Source: Lumbricus rubellus
Lineage: Eukaryota; Annelida; Clitellata; Crassiclitellata; Lumbricidae
DNA length: 64,000 nucleotides
Assembly: GCA_945859605.1 (NCBI GenBank)
Contig: OX243827.1
Coordinates: 24,296,439-24,360,438 of the forward strand
Reading direction: 5' to 3'
The notes under the pieces are model-generated. The model ran no database searches, had not been told where the DNA came from, and saw only the letters and a program-made list of their open reading frames with translations. Positions 1 through 13,088 of this stretch are shown here, piece after piece (the stretch's first letter is position 1; every line of letters begins with the position of its first letter). The position numbers were made by a program, and so were the translations under genes.

Positions 1-129
1 TCTTGCGCTGCAGCATTAAAAGTACTCTTCTTCTTTTTCTTCTTCTAAAGCCGCCTTTCATATAATATCCGCGTGTATATTAATACAGCCCCGGAGTACC
101 TACATGTATCATCCTGGATGTTTACAGAG

Positions 130-478
130 CGACGTGTACATAGACAGATACAGAGACAGAGACAGCGACAGAGACAGAGACAGACAGAGGGACAGAGAAT
201 GAGAAAGAGAGACAGACAGACAGCGCCAGAGAGAGACAGAGACAGAGGCAGAGACAGAGAGATACAGAGAGACAGAGACAGAGACAGACAGAGACAGACA
301 GAGACAGACAGAGACAGACAGATACAGACAGATACAGACAGAGACAGACAGATACAAACAGAGAGACAGTGAGACAGAGAGAAAGAGACAGACAGACAGA
401 GACAAACACAGAGACAGAGAGACAAAAAGAGAGAGACAGAGAGACAGACAGAGAGACACAGACACAAACACAGACAGT
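130..478. repeat. GACAGA-rich purine simple repeat
   Basis: Degenerate tract of GACA, GACAGA and GATACAGA units. All reading frames through it are low-complexity repeats (QRDRDR or SVSLCLS) and are not protein evidence. Positions 1-129 show nothing recognisable. Confidence 0.9.
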
Positions 479-770
479 GAGAGATGCCAAGTATAGAGAG
501 GGCATTTGATACATCAGCAAATATCAGAATTCAGCGTCTTTATAATCCGCACGGATCGGGGGCTCCTTGCCGCTGCAGCCCGCCAGGCGAAACCATTCGC
601 GGCAGAGATAATGGCATCGGATGGAAGAGGAAGGAGGAGGAGGAAATGCGTCGAAGCCGGAAGTAAGAGGCATGTATCTATTTTATGGCGGTGGAAGAAA
701 AACACTGCTCAAGATATGCTCTGGCACCGGTTGCTTTTAATAGATCGAAAGACATATTATAGAGGCTGTC
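479..770. other. Unassigned sequence, no gene seen
   Basis: Mixed-composition DNA with short overlapping frames only. No family resemblance, splice pattern or repeat is evident. Confidence 0.5.
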
Positions 771-1012
771 TCTTTGTGTTTGTGTGTGTGTGTGTGTGTG
801 TCACTCTGTGTGTATATGCCAGTTTGTCTGTCTGTCTGTCTGTCTGTTTGTGGGTGTGCCACTCATTCTGTCTGTCTGTCTATCTTTCTCACTAACGCTC
901 TTTCTCTTTACCCGTGTTCTGCCTGTCTGTCTGTCTGTCTGTCTGTCTGTTTATCTGCCTCTTTTTATCTGTCTCTGTCTGTTTCTGTTCATCTCGCTCT
1001 ACATGTACTTCT
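771..1012. repeat. TG and TCTG simple repeats
   Basis: A short TG run (about 778-800) is followed by two TCTG blocks (about 820-890 and 920-950). An AT-rich run follows at 1020-1090. Confidence 0.9.
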
Positions 1013-1019
1013 CTATTTC

Positions 1020-1050
<31 letters not shown>

Positions 1051-1153
1051 CATATAAAAATATTTATATTTCAATATATTCAAAGGAGCATATTTTAAAA
1101 TAAAATTATGCATTTGAATTTGTATAAATTATGTACATGCATACGTGCAAAGA

Positions 1154-1184
1154 CTGTAGATAGACAGACAGACAGACAAACAGG

Positions 1185-1262
<78 letters not shown>

Positions 1263-1276
1263 CACAAGCAGACAGA
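1154..1276. repeat. GACA tetranucleotide repeat
   Basis: About thirty GACA/GATA units, the complementary strand of the TCTG type seen just upstream. Positions 1277-1666 hold no recognisable gene. Confidence 0.9.
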
Positions 1277-1666
1277 GACATGAGTCAAAGGCGTGGACAA
1301 AATATATGGAATAAAATATTCTACACGCATATGCAACAAAAGCAAGCAACAAAAAAGAAAGCGCCATGACGAACGTGTCATTTCGTAACGTAAGCTGACA
1401 TTTACAGATCTCCTCCCGTATAGTCTATTACAAACTTATTCTCCCATGGCATTTTTACTTTTTATCCCCCCCCCAACCCATTTTTAACACCTTCACGGAT
1501 TTCGACTACGTGCCAAAACTCTTCCGATTGTGGCTCCTTGAGATGTCACGGGAGGCGCCACATGTTCCGACGACTATTATTAATAATGGAGGCGCATGTC
1601 ATCTCTGACGTCGTCCGCAACAGTAGTTTCATTTTAGCGACACTGTGTGATGGGAAAGAGAACTAA

Positions 1667-2095
1667 AAAGTCGCCCTCCTTTTTCGTCCAGGCTTGGGAC
1701 TGGCACTGTCAGAGTGTTAAGAGTGGATGGCTGTGCCTGTGGCTGTTTTTCGACACTTTTTTATATCACAAGGATGATATGTGTCGCCCTCCTGATTTAT
1801 CCAGGCTTGTGACTGGCACCGCTCAAAGTACGAGCAGTGTCGTAATCACTTGATTATTGCTACTTAACTGGCGACATAATTAATTATCAAAAATTATTAG
1901 TGTCGCCCTCCTCTTTTATCCAGGTCTGGGACTGGCACTGGCAGAGAACAGCCAGTGGCGGAGTTCGGAATCAGAACTTTGTTACACGTTTAACAAACTG
2001 CCATATATCAAAGATGATTAGTGTCGCCCTCCTCCTTTATCCAGGCTTGGGACTGGCACTGTCAGAGTACAACCAGTGGCGGAGAACCGAGCAAT
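1667..2095 (+). repeat. Four tandem copies of a dispersed CCCTCCT..TTGGGACTGGCAC repeat
   Basis: The motif TCGCCCTCCT followed by TATCCAGGCTTGGGACTGG (or a close variant) starts at 1671, 1784, 1903 and 2024, giving periods of 113, 119 and 121 bp. Single copies occur elsewhere at about 18577-18640 (minus), 52262-52330 (minus), 56495-56575 (plus) and 59912-59955 (plus, partial). This is a dispersed, probably retroelement-derived repeat that has been locally amplified. Confidence 0.8.
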
Positions 2096-2636
2096 GAGCA
2101 TAATAATTATTTATAGAAGCCGGGCGCGGACCGCACGGACGCACAGTGCACGCTTTTTCTTGTGCTGTACGCAGACTGATATGAAAGCCGTTCGGCCACA
2201 AAAGATGCAAATCTGATCTCTGCTAATCCCATAATGCCAGTAATCCTTTCTCCGACCGGCTTAGGATCAGAGGCGTTCCCCGAGGAGGCCCAGTCCCTCC
2301 GGTACCCACAGAGCCCTCTGCGGCCGTCGGACTCTGCGGTTGGAAGCCAGTGCAAGCGGATATGTCGGCGAGCCTGAATTCTGCCCGATAGATAATGGAT
2401 AGAGCCTCTGGGTAATGCACGATAAGGGGCTTGCATGTGACAGCGTCGTCCTTTGGCTAGAAGAATTAATAGATAAGAACTGGAATATATATAAATTATA
2501 TATGTATAATTATATATCGAAAGAGCATCAAGCACCTATACGGGCGTTGAACCCATGGACATTGATGATGATGATGATGATGATGATGAATTATATATAT
2601 ATATATATATATATATTAATGTGTATATATAATATA
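2096..2636. other. Unassigned; GC-rich block then AT/GAT repeats
   Basis: Positions 2120-2400 are distinctly GC-rich and open in several frames, including about 65 codons on the minus strand at 2223-2420, but no family is recognised. Positions 2560-2636 are ATG and TA microsatellites leading to the TTAA at 2637. Confidence 0.4.
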
Positions 2637-2640
2637 TTAA

Positions 2641-3625
2641 CCCTCAGGCTACCAAGCTTTTTTTGTAACACTGACTACCAAGGGGGGGGGGTGGTTACCA
2701 CCACCCCCCTGGATTTTGGGTTTGGTTTGAGATATCATAACTTGTAATACATCAATGGATTCAGCATTCATTTCTGCACAAAATGGTATATTTAGGTTTG
2801 AAATATATGAAAGCACCCCCAAATTATGAATTTTTTTCCGTAGGCACCCGTCGATTTCACAAAATGCATACTTTCGCATAAGCAAAATATTAGTTTCTGT
2901 GTGTTTTTAACATAATTTATTTATTTTAAAATAGTTTACATATAATAAAGTCCAATATCCAACTATAAAACTAGTAATAAGTTAGTTTTAATTACAATAA
3001 AAAGAAAAAAACATGTATTAGCTGCTGAAAAACGTTTACGCAGACTTATCGGTTTACGTTGTAAAAAAACTCCGACATTTTCACACATTTAAATTTATTT
3101 TGAGCACTTCCGGTCATCAAATGTCATATTAATTAGTATCAAAAAATAGCCCTAAATGCCCTCTATAGTCTATAGAATGGCATAATTTACTTCTCTTAAA
3201 AAATAAATTATGAATAATTGTTAATAGGAAAAACATGAAAATTTTATGAAAATAAAACACCTTTTTATATATTTTAATTTATTTTGAAAACTTCCGGTTG
3301 TCAAAAGACAACTCTGTGACGACCACAATGTAGCCCCACATTCCCTCTACAGATTGGTGTAATTCGTGTCTTTTCATGTCAAAGGACGGATAAGATACAG
3401 CCGATAATCTAAGGGGGGGTGGTATCCACCCCCCCCTGGTGCCTCGGGTATATCGGGTATAACTTTTGAATGGTATGGTATATCATGACACATTTCAGCT
3501 CAAAATGTGTGCAATTGAATCCTCTACAGCTACCTAAAACGTCAAAACTTTATTCCAAACGAAAAAAGTTTGATTTGGAAAAAACCTAGGGGGGGTGGAT
3601 ACCACCCCCCCTGGTAGCCCGAGGG
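2641..3625. mobile_element. piggyBac-like non-autonomous element (985 bp) with TTAA duplication
   Basis: The element starts CCCTCAGGCTACCAAG and ends with the inverse of CCCTCGGGCTACCAGG. It is flanked on both sides by TTAA (2637-2640 and 3626-3629), the target site of the piggyBac superfamily. There is no transposase frame. The interior has three G-run/C-run palindromes around 2681-2711, 3410-3440 and 3588-3615, each of the form GGGGGGTGG..CCACCCCCC, which could fold into hairpins. Termini and duplication are seen directly; the superfamily is inferred. Confidence 0.85.
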
Positions 3626-3825
3626 TTAAATTATATTCTGCAGGATTCGTGAATGTTATACTCATCGGACGCAAACGTACTCGTTCAATTATGCAGCGTC
3701 TCTACGGAGATCTCAAAGAGAAATGTTTGAAATTACTGTTGTTATTATCATAATGTAATGATTATTATCACCCTTAATATTTTCTTCTTCTTCCTCTTGT
3801 TACCGATGTTTTGGTTGTTTTTTTA

Positions 3826-4231
<406 letters not shown>

Positions 4232-4659
4232 TACCAGCAATACTATACTTCCAGGCTCCTTCTACTATACTAGCGTATAATACACGTACGCATTGATTGG
4301 TCAAGTGTCAATCGATGGCACTGCCATGGGAAATGGTGAACGAAGGTCTTACTCAGAAGAAAAGCATAGTATATATTTATATATGTACAACTATATATAT
4401 ATGTATATATGTATATATATGTATATATGTATATATGTATATATATAATTATATATACATGTATAGTTGCAGTGTCAATGGGGATGGTTCGAACTCGTAT
4501 TCAGTGTAGGCTATACGCCTAACAAGACTCTCGCTTTAATCAATTCGTCGCCCAGCGTGTCCCACATGCCAAACAATGTCAAAGACTCTGGAGATGAGAT
4601 GAGACTCAGAAACCATCGTTAAACGATACCCGAAGACGATGTATACATGCCTGCCTCGT
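4232..4659. other. Unassigned, with AT-rich tract
   Basis: TATATG-rich sequence at 4370-4460, otherwise mixed. No gene is recognisable. Confidence 0.5.
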
Positions 4660-5027
4660 TGTTAGTGTTCGTATCTCTCCGTCAGTTTCCGTATCTCTCC
4701 GTCAGTTTCCGTATCTCTCCGTCAGTTTCCGTATCTTTTCGTCAGTTTCCGTATCTTTCCGTCAGTTTCCGTATCTCTCCGTCAGTTTCCGTATCTCTAC
4801 GTCAGTTTCCGTATCTCTCCGTCAGTTTCCGTATCTCTCCGTCAGTTTCCGTATCTCTCCGTCAGTTTCCGTAGCTCTCCGTCAGTTTCCGTATCTCTCC
4901 GTCAGTTTCCGTATCTCTCCGTCAGTTTCCGTATCTTTCCGTCAGTTTCCGTATCTCTCCGGTAGTTTCCGTATCTTTCCGTCGGTTTCCGTATCTCTCC
5001 GTCAGTTTCCGTATCCCTCCGCCTCGA
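4660..5027. repeat. 20-bp minisatellite, about 18 units
   Basis: Tandem units of the form TCTCTCCGTCAGTTTCCGTA run with almost no length variation, and substitutions fall mainly in the TCTC part. Because 20 is not a multiple of three, the three frames rotate into one another; the open frame at 4647-4874 is a by-product. Confidence 0.95.
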
Positions 5028-6262
5028 TAAACCGTCGCCGCCGAAATAAAAGAAGATCCGGCGGGTTGTCTGATTCCACCAGAGACCACCTTTGCAATAA
5101 CAGAATCAAGAAAAGGAGCATGATGAAAGCGCCAACAACAGCGGTCGGCAGGGAACCAGCGTGAGAAGAATTGCTTACAAAAATAGAAATGGAGTAGACA
5201 AAAAGGAGAAAAGACTCAAGTGCAGAAGGGGAAAAGTCTCAAATTAAACGGAGGATGTTGCAACGAGTACAAAATACCGAGGGTACAAGGGAAAAAACTG
5301 CGCAGAATTAGCAGAAGTGGCAAAGCATTTAGCTCAAAATAGCATCAGAAGCAGCGAGAAAAGTTATTTCACAATCGGAAGTAGCCTAGAAGTAGCCAGA
5401 AAACTAGCTCAAGATGGGAATAGAGAAAAAAACTCATCGAGTAATTTTCAGATGACCGTTTTTTAATCTTTCGGTCAAAATGTTGTCTTCGCTACTTTAA
5501 AAGTTATGACTTTTTAAGTCATTCATTCTCTTTTTTAAATTTTTTCGCTTTATCTCTATTTTATTTCATAGTTTCCGGTAAAACGTACAATTTTCGCCAC
5601 TTTAGATGACTGATGACCTTTCTAGTCTTCCTCTCAAATTTTCAGAACAATCTATAACCATACCGCTTTTGCGTATAATTGTGGCCTGCATGTCAACAGG
5701 ATATATCGACTATTTTCTTGAGGGGAGGAGAAATTGGTACACGTTTAAATGGGTTTTTTGTGGGGGAGGTGAGGGAAGAATGGCACGTTTTTACATGCAT
5801 ACAACACCTCGCGAATTTTTCTGGGGGAAAATCTCATTCTGGGGTAACTATCTTCCCCCAAAACCGTTTAGAAAACACTGTTCAAAATAGGACGAGACTT
5901 GATAGGAAATCAACCCCAAATAGCACTCGAATTTAACAACCGCTGTGAAAGAGTCACATCAAAAATTGTCACAGCATAGTTGTTCTAACATTTGACTGCA
6001 GAAAATCTCTCAATTAAAGGTAGCCTATTATAGCGGTGAAGCGCAAGAAATACAGCAGTTCGATCCAATTTGATGAGACATTATATAGCGCCATTATCAT
6101 GAGAGACCAAAGCACGAATCGATGGCCCTCGCAATTGAAAGCGCAGTAAAAATAAGTTATAACTCATTGGAGTCGCTCGCCTGAAATGAATCGGGTCACG
6201 GGTTGACATCGATAGCAGCAAGTGGTCAAGTACCCATAGCGTTGCATGGAGAATTGGCAATC
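5028..6262. other. Unassigned sequence, no gene seen
   Basis: About 1.2 kb of mixed DNA. Frames up to about 90 codons at 5606-5936 have no recognisable domain. Stretches such as AAATTTTTTCGC and GACCTTTCTAGTC recall the interiors of the hAT MITEs found later in the window, so old transposon sequence is likely. Confidence 0.4.
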
Positions 6263-6264
6263 GA

Positions 6265-6310
<46 letters not shown>

Positions 6311-6311
6311 A
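6263..6311. repeat. CTG/CAG trinucleotide repeat (about 15 units)
   Basis: Perfect (CTG)n within a short open frame that gives poly-Cys. The frame has no other protein features, so it is treated as non-coding. Confidence 0.9.
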
Positions 6312-6389
6312 GAAGTGTCGCCGATGTATCAGGGAAGGAAGAGGATGCAGCTATTAAGATGCGAATCAGGAATATCAGGAATGGGTAGA

Positions 6390-7070
<681 letters not shown>

Positions 7071-7134
7071 CAACCGTCCGATGCAATGGATTCAGAGGCT
7101 GGAGGTTGCCTTCTCCATCAGCATCGGTCGCATC

Positions 7135-7800
7135 CTCAGCCCTCCCTTCTTCCCTGCCTCCCTCCCTCCCTCCTTGCCTCCCTCCCTCCCTTCCTCCCTC
7201 CCTTCCTTCTCCTCTTTCTCTCCTTTGTCTCTGCAACAATGGTCCATCGAAAACGAAATAGAGTTCTCACTCATTTGGTTTTACGACTCCACGGAGAAGG
7301 CAAATAAACTAAATCCACTTAAATCCTCTCTCTTCCTCCTCTCATCCTCCTAATCCTCCGTCTCCTATCTTTCAATCTTCTCCTGCTTATTCTCAGCCTC
7401 GTTCTTCTCATCTTTCTTCTCCTTACACTTCTCCTCCTCTTCTCATTCTTTGGTCGCATTCTTCTCACTTTGCTCCTGCTCCACCTTCTCCTTTCTACTT
7501 CTGCTTCTCCATCTTCTCCTACTTTTAGTCATTCTTCTCATTTGGTCCTTCTTCTCAATTTCCTTTTTTCTCCTCTTCCTTCTCTTCTTCCTTCTCGCTC
7601 ATCTCCCGCTTCCTCTCCCTCCATTTCGACTCTTCTTTCTCTATTTCTTCTCATCTTTCTCTTCTCCTTTTTCTCTTCCGCCTTCTCCTCTTTCACCTTC
7701 TCTTTTTACTTCTTCTCTTACTTCTCCTCTCCATCCTCTTCTTCTCCATCCATCCACCCATCCACCCACCCACCTAACCCATCCATCCGACAACATCTCC
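7135..7800. repeat. Polypyrimidine CCT/CTT-rich tract
   Basis: CCCT and CTTCCT runs (7140-7215) are followed after a short mixed segment by a long CTT/CTC-rich region with CATCCACC units near 7745-7780. The strand asymmetry is strong and there is no coding evidence. Confidence 0.85.
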
Positions 7801-7879
7801 GTCCATACCAGTGCGCCTGACTAGCCCCGTCGAAATTAGGAACGTCGACAATTATTATGCTTCATCTCCACATTCTCCC

Positions 7880-8035
7880 CACCTCCCTGACTGTGTCCCT
7901 CTCTCTCTGTGTGTCTCTCTCTGTGTGTGTCTCTCTCTCTCTGTCCATCTGTCCATCTGTCTCTGTCTCTGTCTCTGTCTCCCTCTCTGTCTCTTTCTCT
8001 CTGCATGTATCTGTCTCTCTATTTTTCTGTCTGTC

Positions 8036-8071
<36 letters not shown>

Positions 8072-8148
8072 CCCTCCGTCTGTCTCTGTCTCTCTGTCTG
8101 TCTCTGTCTTTCTGTCTTTCTGTCTTTCTGTCTGTCTCAGTCTCTGTC

Positions 8149-8195
<47 letters not shown>

Positions 8196-8206
8196 TCTCT
8201 CTTTCG
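7880..8206. repeat. TCTG/TCTC simple repeat
   Basis: Degenerate TCTG and TCTC units ending in a clean (TCTG)n at about 8150-8192. All long frames here are shadows of the repeat. Confidence 0.95.
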
Positions 8207-8760
8207 ATTTTGTTCAGATTCAACTTTTGCATTTGCACTTTCAAATAATTTCGCCACTTCAATTCCCAGCGTCAGGCAGCACCAGTCCCAAGCCGTGAGC
8301 TGGGAGGGGGGCCATAGTGTTTACCATTAAACCCCATAATGAACCATCCACGCCTACATACATGCACGTATAATGTATTATCCATGCAAGGCCCTCATTA
8401 AGTTGGCGATAGGTGCGCTATATAAATATCAGTTTACATTCTATCGCATTGCATCAAACACCTGACGTCTTCGGTTAAAAAAATGCGATGGCGGCGGCGG
8501 AGTGATCTTGCGACGGTGATTCGGTCTCTGCGTGATTGACAGATGCATTAGCGGAACAGGTAAATGTCGTGCGCTGAGGAAGTAGCTCCCATATATGGTG
8601 ACAGTCTTACAGGCATTTTATATATACATGTATTTATATACATATATACATGTATATGCATATAAATATATTCATGCAGAGTAGGCGCACATGTTGAAAT
8701 TCATTAATTTTATACAATGCACGCGGTGGATATGCAGAATGCAGATACATAGACATGTGG
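8207..8760. other. Unassigned sequence, no gene seen
   Basis: Mixed DNA. It contains a short GTGCGCTATATAAAT motif (about 8412) like the 3' ends of the SINE and LINE remnants elsewhere in the window, and a TATACATG-rich tract near 8620-8680. Confidence 0.4.
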
Positions 8761-9240
8761 ACAAATAATTATCTTCTCCTGTTGTTTTCTTTTCATCGTC
8801 TTTCCTCTTCTAATTATCTTCTCCTGTTGTTTTCTTTTCATCGTCTTTCCTCTTCTTCATAATCGTCATCTTCGTTCATTTTTTACTTACATCTTCATCA
8901 TCATCATCGTCTTCTTCCTCAATCATCGTCATCAAAATCATCATAATTTTCTTCTGCTTCCTCCTCGTCCTCCTCTTTTTTGATGCGTCCTCGTCTTCTT
9001 CATCTTTATCTTTTTCTTCATCGTTTTCTTTTTCTTTTTCTTACCCGTTTCATTTTTCCTCCTCCGCCTTGTTTTTCCCCTTCATATTCTTTCGTTTTCA
9101 TCGTCATAATCATAATCATCATCATCATCACCACCACCACCACCATCACCACCACCACCACCACTATCATCATCATTCATCATCATTCATCATCATCATC
9201 TGTTTCTTCATCTTCTTCTTTATATTCTTCTTCCTTTTCC
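8761..9240. repeat. Polypyrimidine region with a 45-bp tandem duplication
   Basis: A 45-bp segment beginning AATTATCTTCTCCTG is present twice in tandem (8767-8811 and 8812-8856). It is followed by CTT, CAT and CAC-rich simple sequence to about 9240. The sequence up to 9376 is similar in composition. Confidence 0.85.
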
Positions 9241-9376
9241 TCATTCTTTCCGTTATGGATTCATCCATGTTTTCCCTTGTCCTTCTCTTTTTCATTTTCC
9301 ATTTCTTTATCCTGCTCATCATTTTCCACTTTACCCTTCTCATGCATACTTCCTTCATTACACAACTCTATATCCA

Positions 9377-10091
9377 CATACATACATACATACATACATA
9401 CATACATACATACATACATACATACATACATACATACATACATACATACATACATACATACATACATACATACATACATACATACATACATACATACATA
9501 CATACATACATACATACATACATACATACATACATACATACATACATACATACATACATACATACATACATACATACATACATACATACATACATACATA
9601 CATACATACATACATACATACATACATACATACATACATACATACATACATACATACATACATACATACATACATACATACATACATACATACATACATA
9701 CATACATACATACATACATACATACATACATACATACATACATACATACATACATACATACATACATACATACATACATACATACATACATACATACATA
9801 CATACATACATACATACATACATACATACATACATACATACAAACATACATAAATACATAAATACATACATACATACATACATACATACATACATACATA
9901 CATACATACATACATACATACATACATACATACATACATACATACATACATACATACATACATACATACATACATACATACATACATACATACATACATA
10001 CATACATACATACATACATACATACATACATAGCCTACATACATACATACATACATACATACATACATACATACATACATACATACATACA

Positions 10092-10121
<30 letters not shown>
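9377..10121. repeat. CATA tetranucleotide repeat, about 740 bp
   Basis: Nearly perfect (CATA)n with interruptions near 9841-9866 and a TAGC interruption near 10031. Reads as poly-HTYI or poly-MYVC in translation. Array length in an assembly is often a minimum estimate. Confidence 0.97.
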
Positions 10122-10124
<3 letters not shown>

Positions 10125-11039
10125 TTGAATATATATAAGTGTAGGCCTATATAAAGTATACATTATCATTGTATACATGTATGTTTCGATCACAAAGTGA
10201 TGCACAGCCTTAGACAAGAGTCATGTCCGATATAATCTGAGAAGTTATGAAGCGCCATTTCTCGCAATTGCGCAATGCACAAGTCATAAGAAATAGGAAA
10301 TTTTCTGCACATTTTTCTTTCAATCTTCCAACTGACTCCTCCACTCCGAACGGACGAAATATGAAGCAGCGCCATCTTCTCGGTTCGTGTTGGCGCCATT
10401 TTGTGCTGATAGCGTGCTGGGACGTCATAGGAAATGTGCTTTGATTGACAGCTGCACTTTGAGGGACTCTCTTTGCGTGCATGTTCTGTCGGTCCACTTT
10501 AGAATAAAATACTCATTGTAATACAGGGAATGGGTGCGTGATTGCAAGCAATAAAATGGTAGAAGACCTACATGTACATTTGTACATTCTTTGTGGTTGC
10601 ACCCAATTAAATTTGATTTTGAACAATCATATAATATATATTGTTTACAAACTTTCAAGCTTGTTTATTATTCAGAGATATGAGACGTTATATTACAGGG
10701 GTGTCGAAGAGCTGGCCCTCGGGCCATTTCTGGCCCGCCGACGACTTTTTTCCAGTCAATGGATTCTCAGAGTTTTTATTTGTGCATTTGAATAATAATA
10801 TGCACAATTATTGTACAATACATGATGAAACGTTGAGGAGAGCTGGTGGGGAAATTAATGGGGCTTAATGGAATCACGAGGAGAATTGCATGGTGGTGGC
10901 GAGGGGTTTGATGAAAAAACAGACAGACAGAGACAGAGACAGATTCCCATGTCGCTAATTGAGCGCTTGTTATTGAGAGGAGACACATAGTTATTACGGT
11001 ACTCCTCTTCGGCAGTATACAATGCTACACGAAGTCTAA

Positions 11040-11040
<1 letters not shown>
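10122..11040. other. Unassigned; possible hAT end at 10696
   Basis: No gene is recognisable. CAGGGGTGTCGAAGAGCTGG at 10696 resembles the start of many hAT transposons, but no matching second end or duplicated target was found. Confidence 0.3.
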
Positions 11041-11095
<55 letters not shown>

Positions 11096-11182
11096 ATGGG
11101 TGGGTGGTGGGTGTGGGTGTGGGTGTGGGTGTATGTGTGTGTGTGTGTGTGTGGGTGGGTGGGTGGGTGGGTGGGTGTGTGT

Positions 11183-11221
<39 letters not shown>

Positions 11222-11238
11222 GGTGGGTGGGTGTGTGA
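11041..11238. repeat. TG and GGTG simple repeats
   Basis: A perfect TG run (11042-11093) is followed by alternating GTGGGT and TG blocks. Confidence 0.97.
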
Positions 11239-11612
11239 GAGAGACATGCAGACAGAGACAGAAGACAGTCAAGTCAGACAAACAGAGGCAGAGTCAGTGG
11301 CAGAAGCAGAGAGAGAAGCAGAGACGGACACATGCAGAGACATAGAGACATAGAGACCCACAATAGATAAACGTCTGCTAGAGTGAGAGAGAGTGAGAGA
11401 GAGAGAGAAAAAAAAGAGAGAGAGACAGAGAAACAGACAGACAGACAGAGAGAGACAGAGAGAGAGAGACAGAGAGAGAAAAGAGAGAGAGAGTGAGAGA
11501 CAGACAGACAGACAGACAGACAGAGAGAGAGAGAGAGAGAGAGCGAGCTGCTACAGTAGGCCTCTGTGTGTGTGCGTGCGTGCGTGCGTGTGTGTGTGTG
11601 TGTGTGTGTGTG
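11239..11612. repeat. GACAGA/GA purine tract followed by TG repeat
   Basis: Degenerate purine repeat to about 11545, then TGCG/TG repeat at 11565-11612. Confidence 0.95.
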
Positions 11613-11719
11613 TTTGTGTGCGGCTCCCTCTTCGTTCCATTATGTATTCCTCCCTCCATCCCTCCATCCCTCGGTCCCTACGTCTCACTTTCTCTCCCTC
11701 CATCGAGAGGGAATCGGTG

Positions 11720-11830
11720 ACTGACTGGCCAGAGGGCTCGGCTTGTAATGCGGAAAGCACGGGTTCGAACCTCGTCCGAGGCGGTGATTGTGTAGAGACC
11801 TTGAGCAAGTCATTCACTCACAGTTCAGTG
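11720..11830 (+). repeat. tRNA-derived SINE, variant head
   Basis: The head contains TGGCCAGAGGG (A-box-like) and GGGTTCGAACCTC (B box) and is followed by GACCTTGAGCAAGTCATTCACTC, a body segment shared with the SINE copies at 13586 and 37137. A second copy with this head type lies at about 43735-43850. Confidence 0.65.
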
Positions 11831-11845
11831 TATAATCTATGCATC

Positions 11846-11912
11846 TCAGTTGTATTGTATTGTTTTGTATTGTATTGTTTTGTATTGTATTGTATTGTAT
11901 TGTATTGTATTC
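11846..11912. repeat. TATTG pentanucleotide repeat
   Basis: Twelve or so TTGTA/TTTTG units immediately after the SINE body, as expected for the simple-repeat tail of a retroposed SINE. A similar but longer tail region lies at 43905-44140. Confidence 0.85.
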
Positions 11913-12850
11913 ATTTGTATCTTATTTCATTGTATCCATATCTATGAAGACAGCTACAAATGCTCTACCAGCCTCCCTGTTCCTCCATTGAAGTGCGGTG
12001 ATGAGGACAGCATCTGGTCAATTAGTCACTCCCACAATTCATCGCGGCCACACCGCCTGACAAGCCCAGATATCGCCCAATTATTATGCTCCTGTCTCGC
12101 TCGCAAAAGGCAACAATGCACCGGGCATGGTACGATTATATTGGTTTCGGATTTCAGTTGTTGTCACGCTATCTGCGTGGTGATAAGCTCTTTATTAATT
12201 AATTAATTAATTACGTAGGGAGGATAATAGTGGATCAGGCTTTAATATTTTATGTAGTTCAAATGACGAACCAATTCAGTTGTGGTCCAATTGTAAACGC
12301 GTTTGCATGCATGCATTGCATATAATTATGAGTGAAGCATTGCATTCAGTGAGTAAGTATCTTCATGCGCATCAATGTAATGTATGCGGGCTTGTCATAT
12401 GCAAGTGAAGGCTACTTACTTACTTACCTACTTTAAGCATGTACTTATTTTATTTGATGCGAATCTTACTGGACGCAATGCGGTTGTCACCGCGTCGCGT
12501 TTCATCGGCCGGCGGGACGGCGAGATCTCGTGCCAACCGCACCGCGAGATAAGCTGTTTATCTCGGCCGTACATTCATATAATTAGTCAATTCATCGCCC
12601 ATCCCTCATCTGATTAACCCAGGCGCTTCAAAGCCCGGCCGTTGTTGTCGTCCACCGTCCCACGTATACGGAGGAGGAGGAGGAGGAGGAGGATTCCCGT
12701 TCAGTTGCTGATGTCGACAGCAGTCCATGTCCACGGCCACAGACGGCGGCTGCACGGATTTCGGATTGAGAATTGATCATCCGAAATTTATGACTGCAAC
12801 TTCTTTATTCGAAGTTGGTGTGTCTATAATACTCTTCCTTCGTTTAGTAC
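11913..12850. other. Unassigned sequence, no gene seen
   Basis: Mixed DNA with an ATTA run near 12194-12215 and a GGA run at 12671-12693. A GC-rich segment at 12480-12560 has no recognised coding content. Confidence 0.4.
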
Positions 12851-12852
12851 TA

Positions 12853-12992
12853 CTCTTCTTCCTCCTCCTCCTCCTCCTCCTCCTCCTCCTCCTCCTCCTC
12901 CTCCTCCTCCTCCTCCTCCTCCTCCTCCTCCTCCTCCTCCTCCTCTTCCTCCTCCTCCTCCTCCTGCTCCTGCTCCTCCTCCTCCTCTTCCC
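12853..12992. repeat. CTC trinucleotide repeat
   Basis: Near-perfect (CTC)n giving poly-Leu, poly-Ser/Pro or poly-Gly/Arg in translation. Confidence 0.95.
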
Positions 12993-13088
12993 GCTCTTGT
13001 CTTCATCCTTATTCCATATTTCGCATCTGCCACTTGAAGCTGTTCTTAACTCCGCACTCCTTCGGTATAGGAAGCTAGTATCTACACT

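Noticed and set aside
2107..2535. Minus-strand gene in a GC-rich block (65 and 142 codons)
   Set aside because: No family resemblance, competing open frames on both strands, and no convincing splice sites.
4660..5027. CRISPR-like array
   Set aside because: The 20-bp units are contiguous with no spacers, and the DNA is animal nuclear; it is a minisatellite.
6263..6388. CAG/CTG repeat as a polyglutamine exon
   Set aside because: No surrounding coding sequence or splice sites; the frame gives poly-Cys on the plus strand.
8980..10154. Open frames of 250-360 codons giving HTYI or MYVC repeats
   Set aside because: They are translations of the CATA tetranucleotide repeat, open on both strands and in several frames at once.
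10696..10760. Complete hAT element starting CAGGGGTGTCG
   Set aside because: No second end or repeated TTATATTA flank was found.
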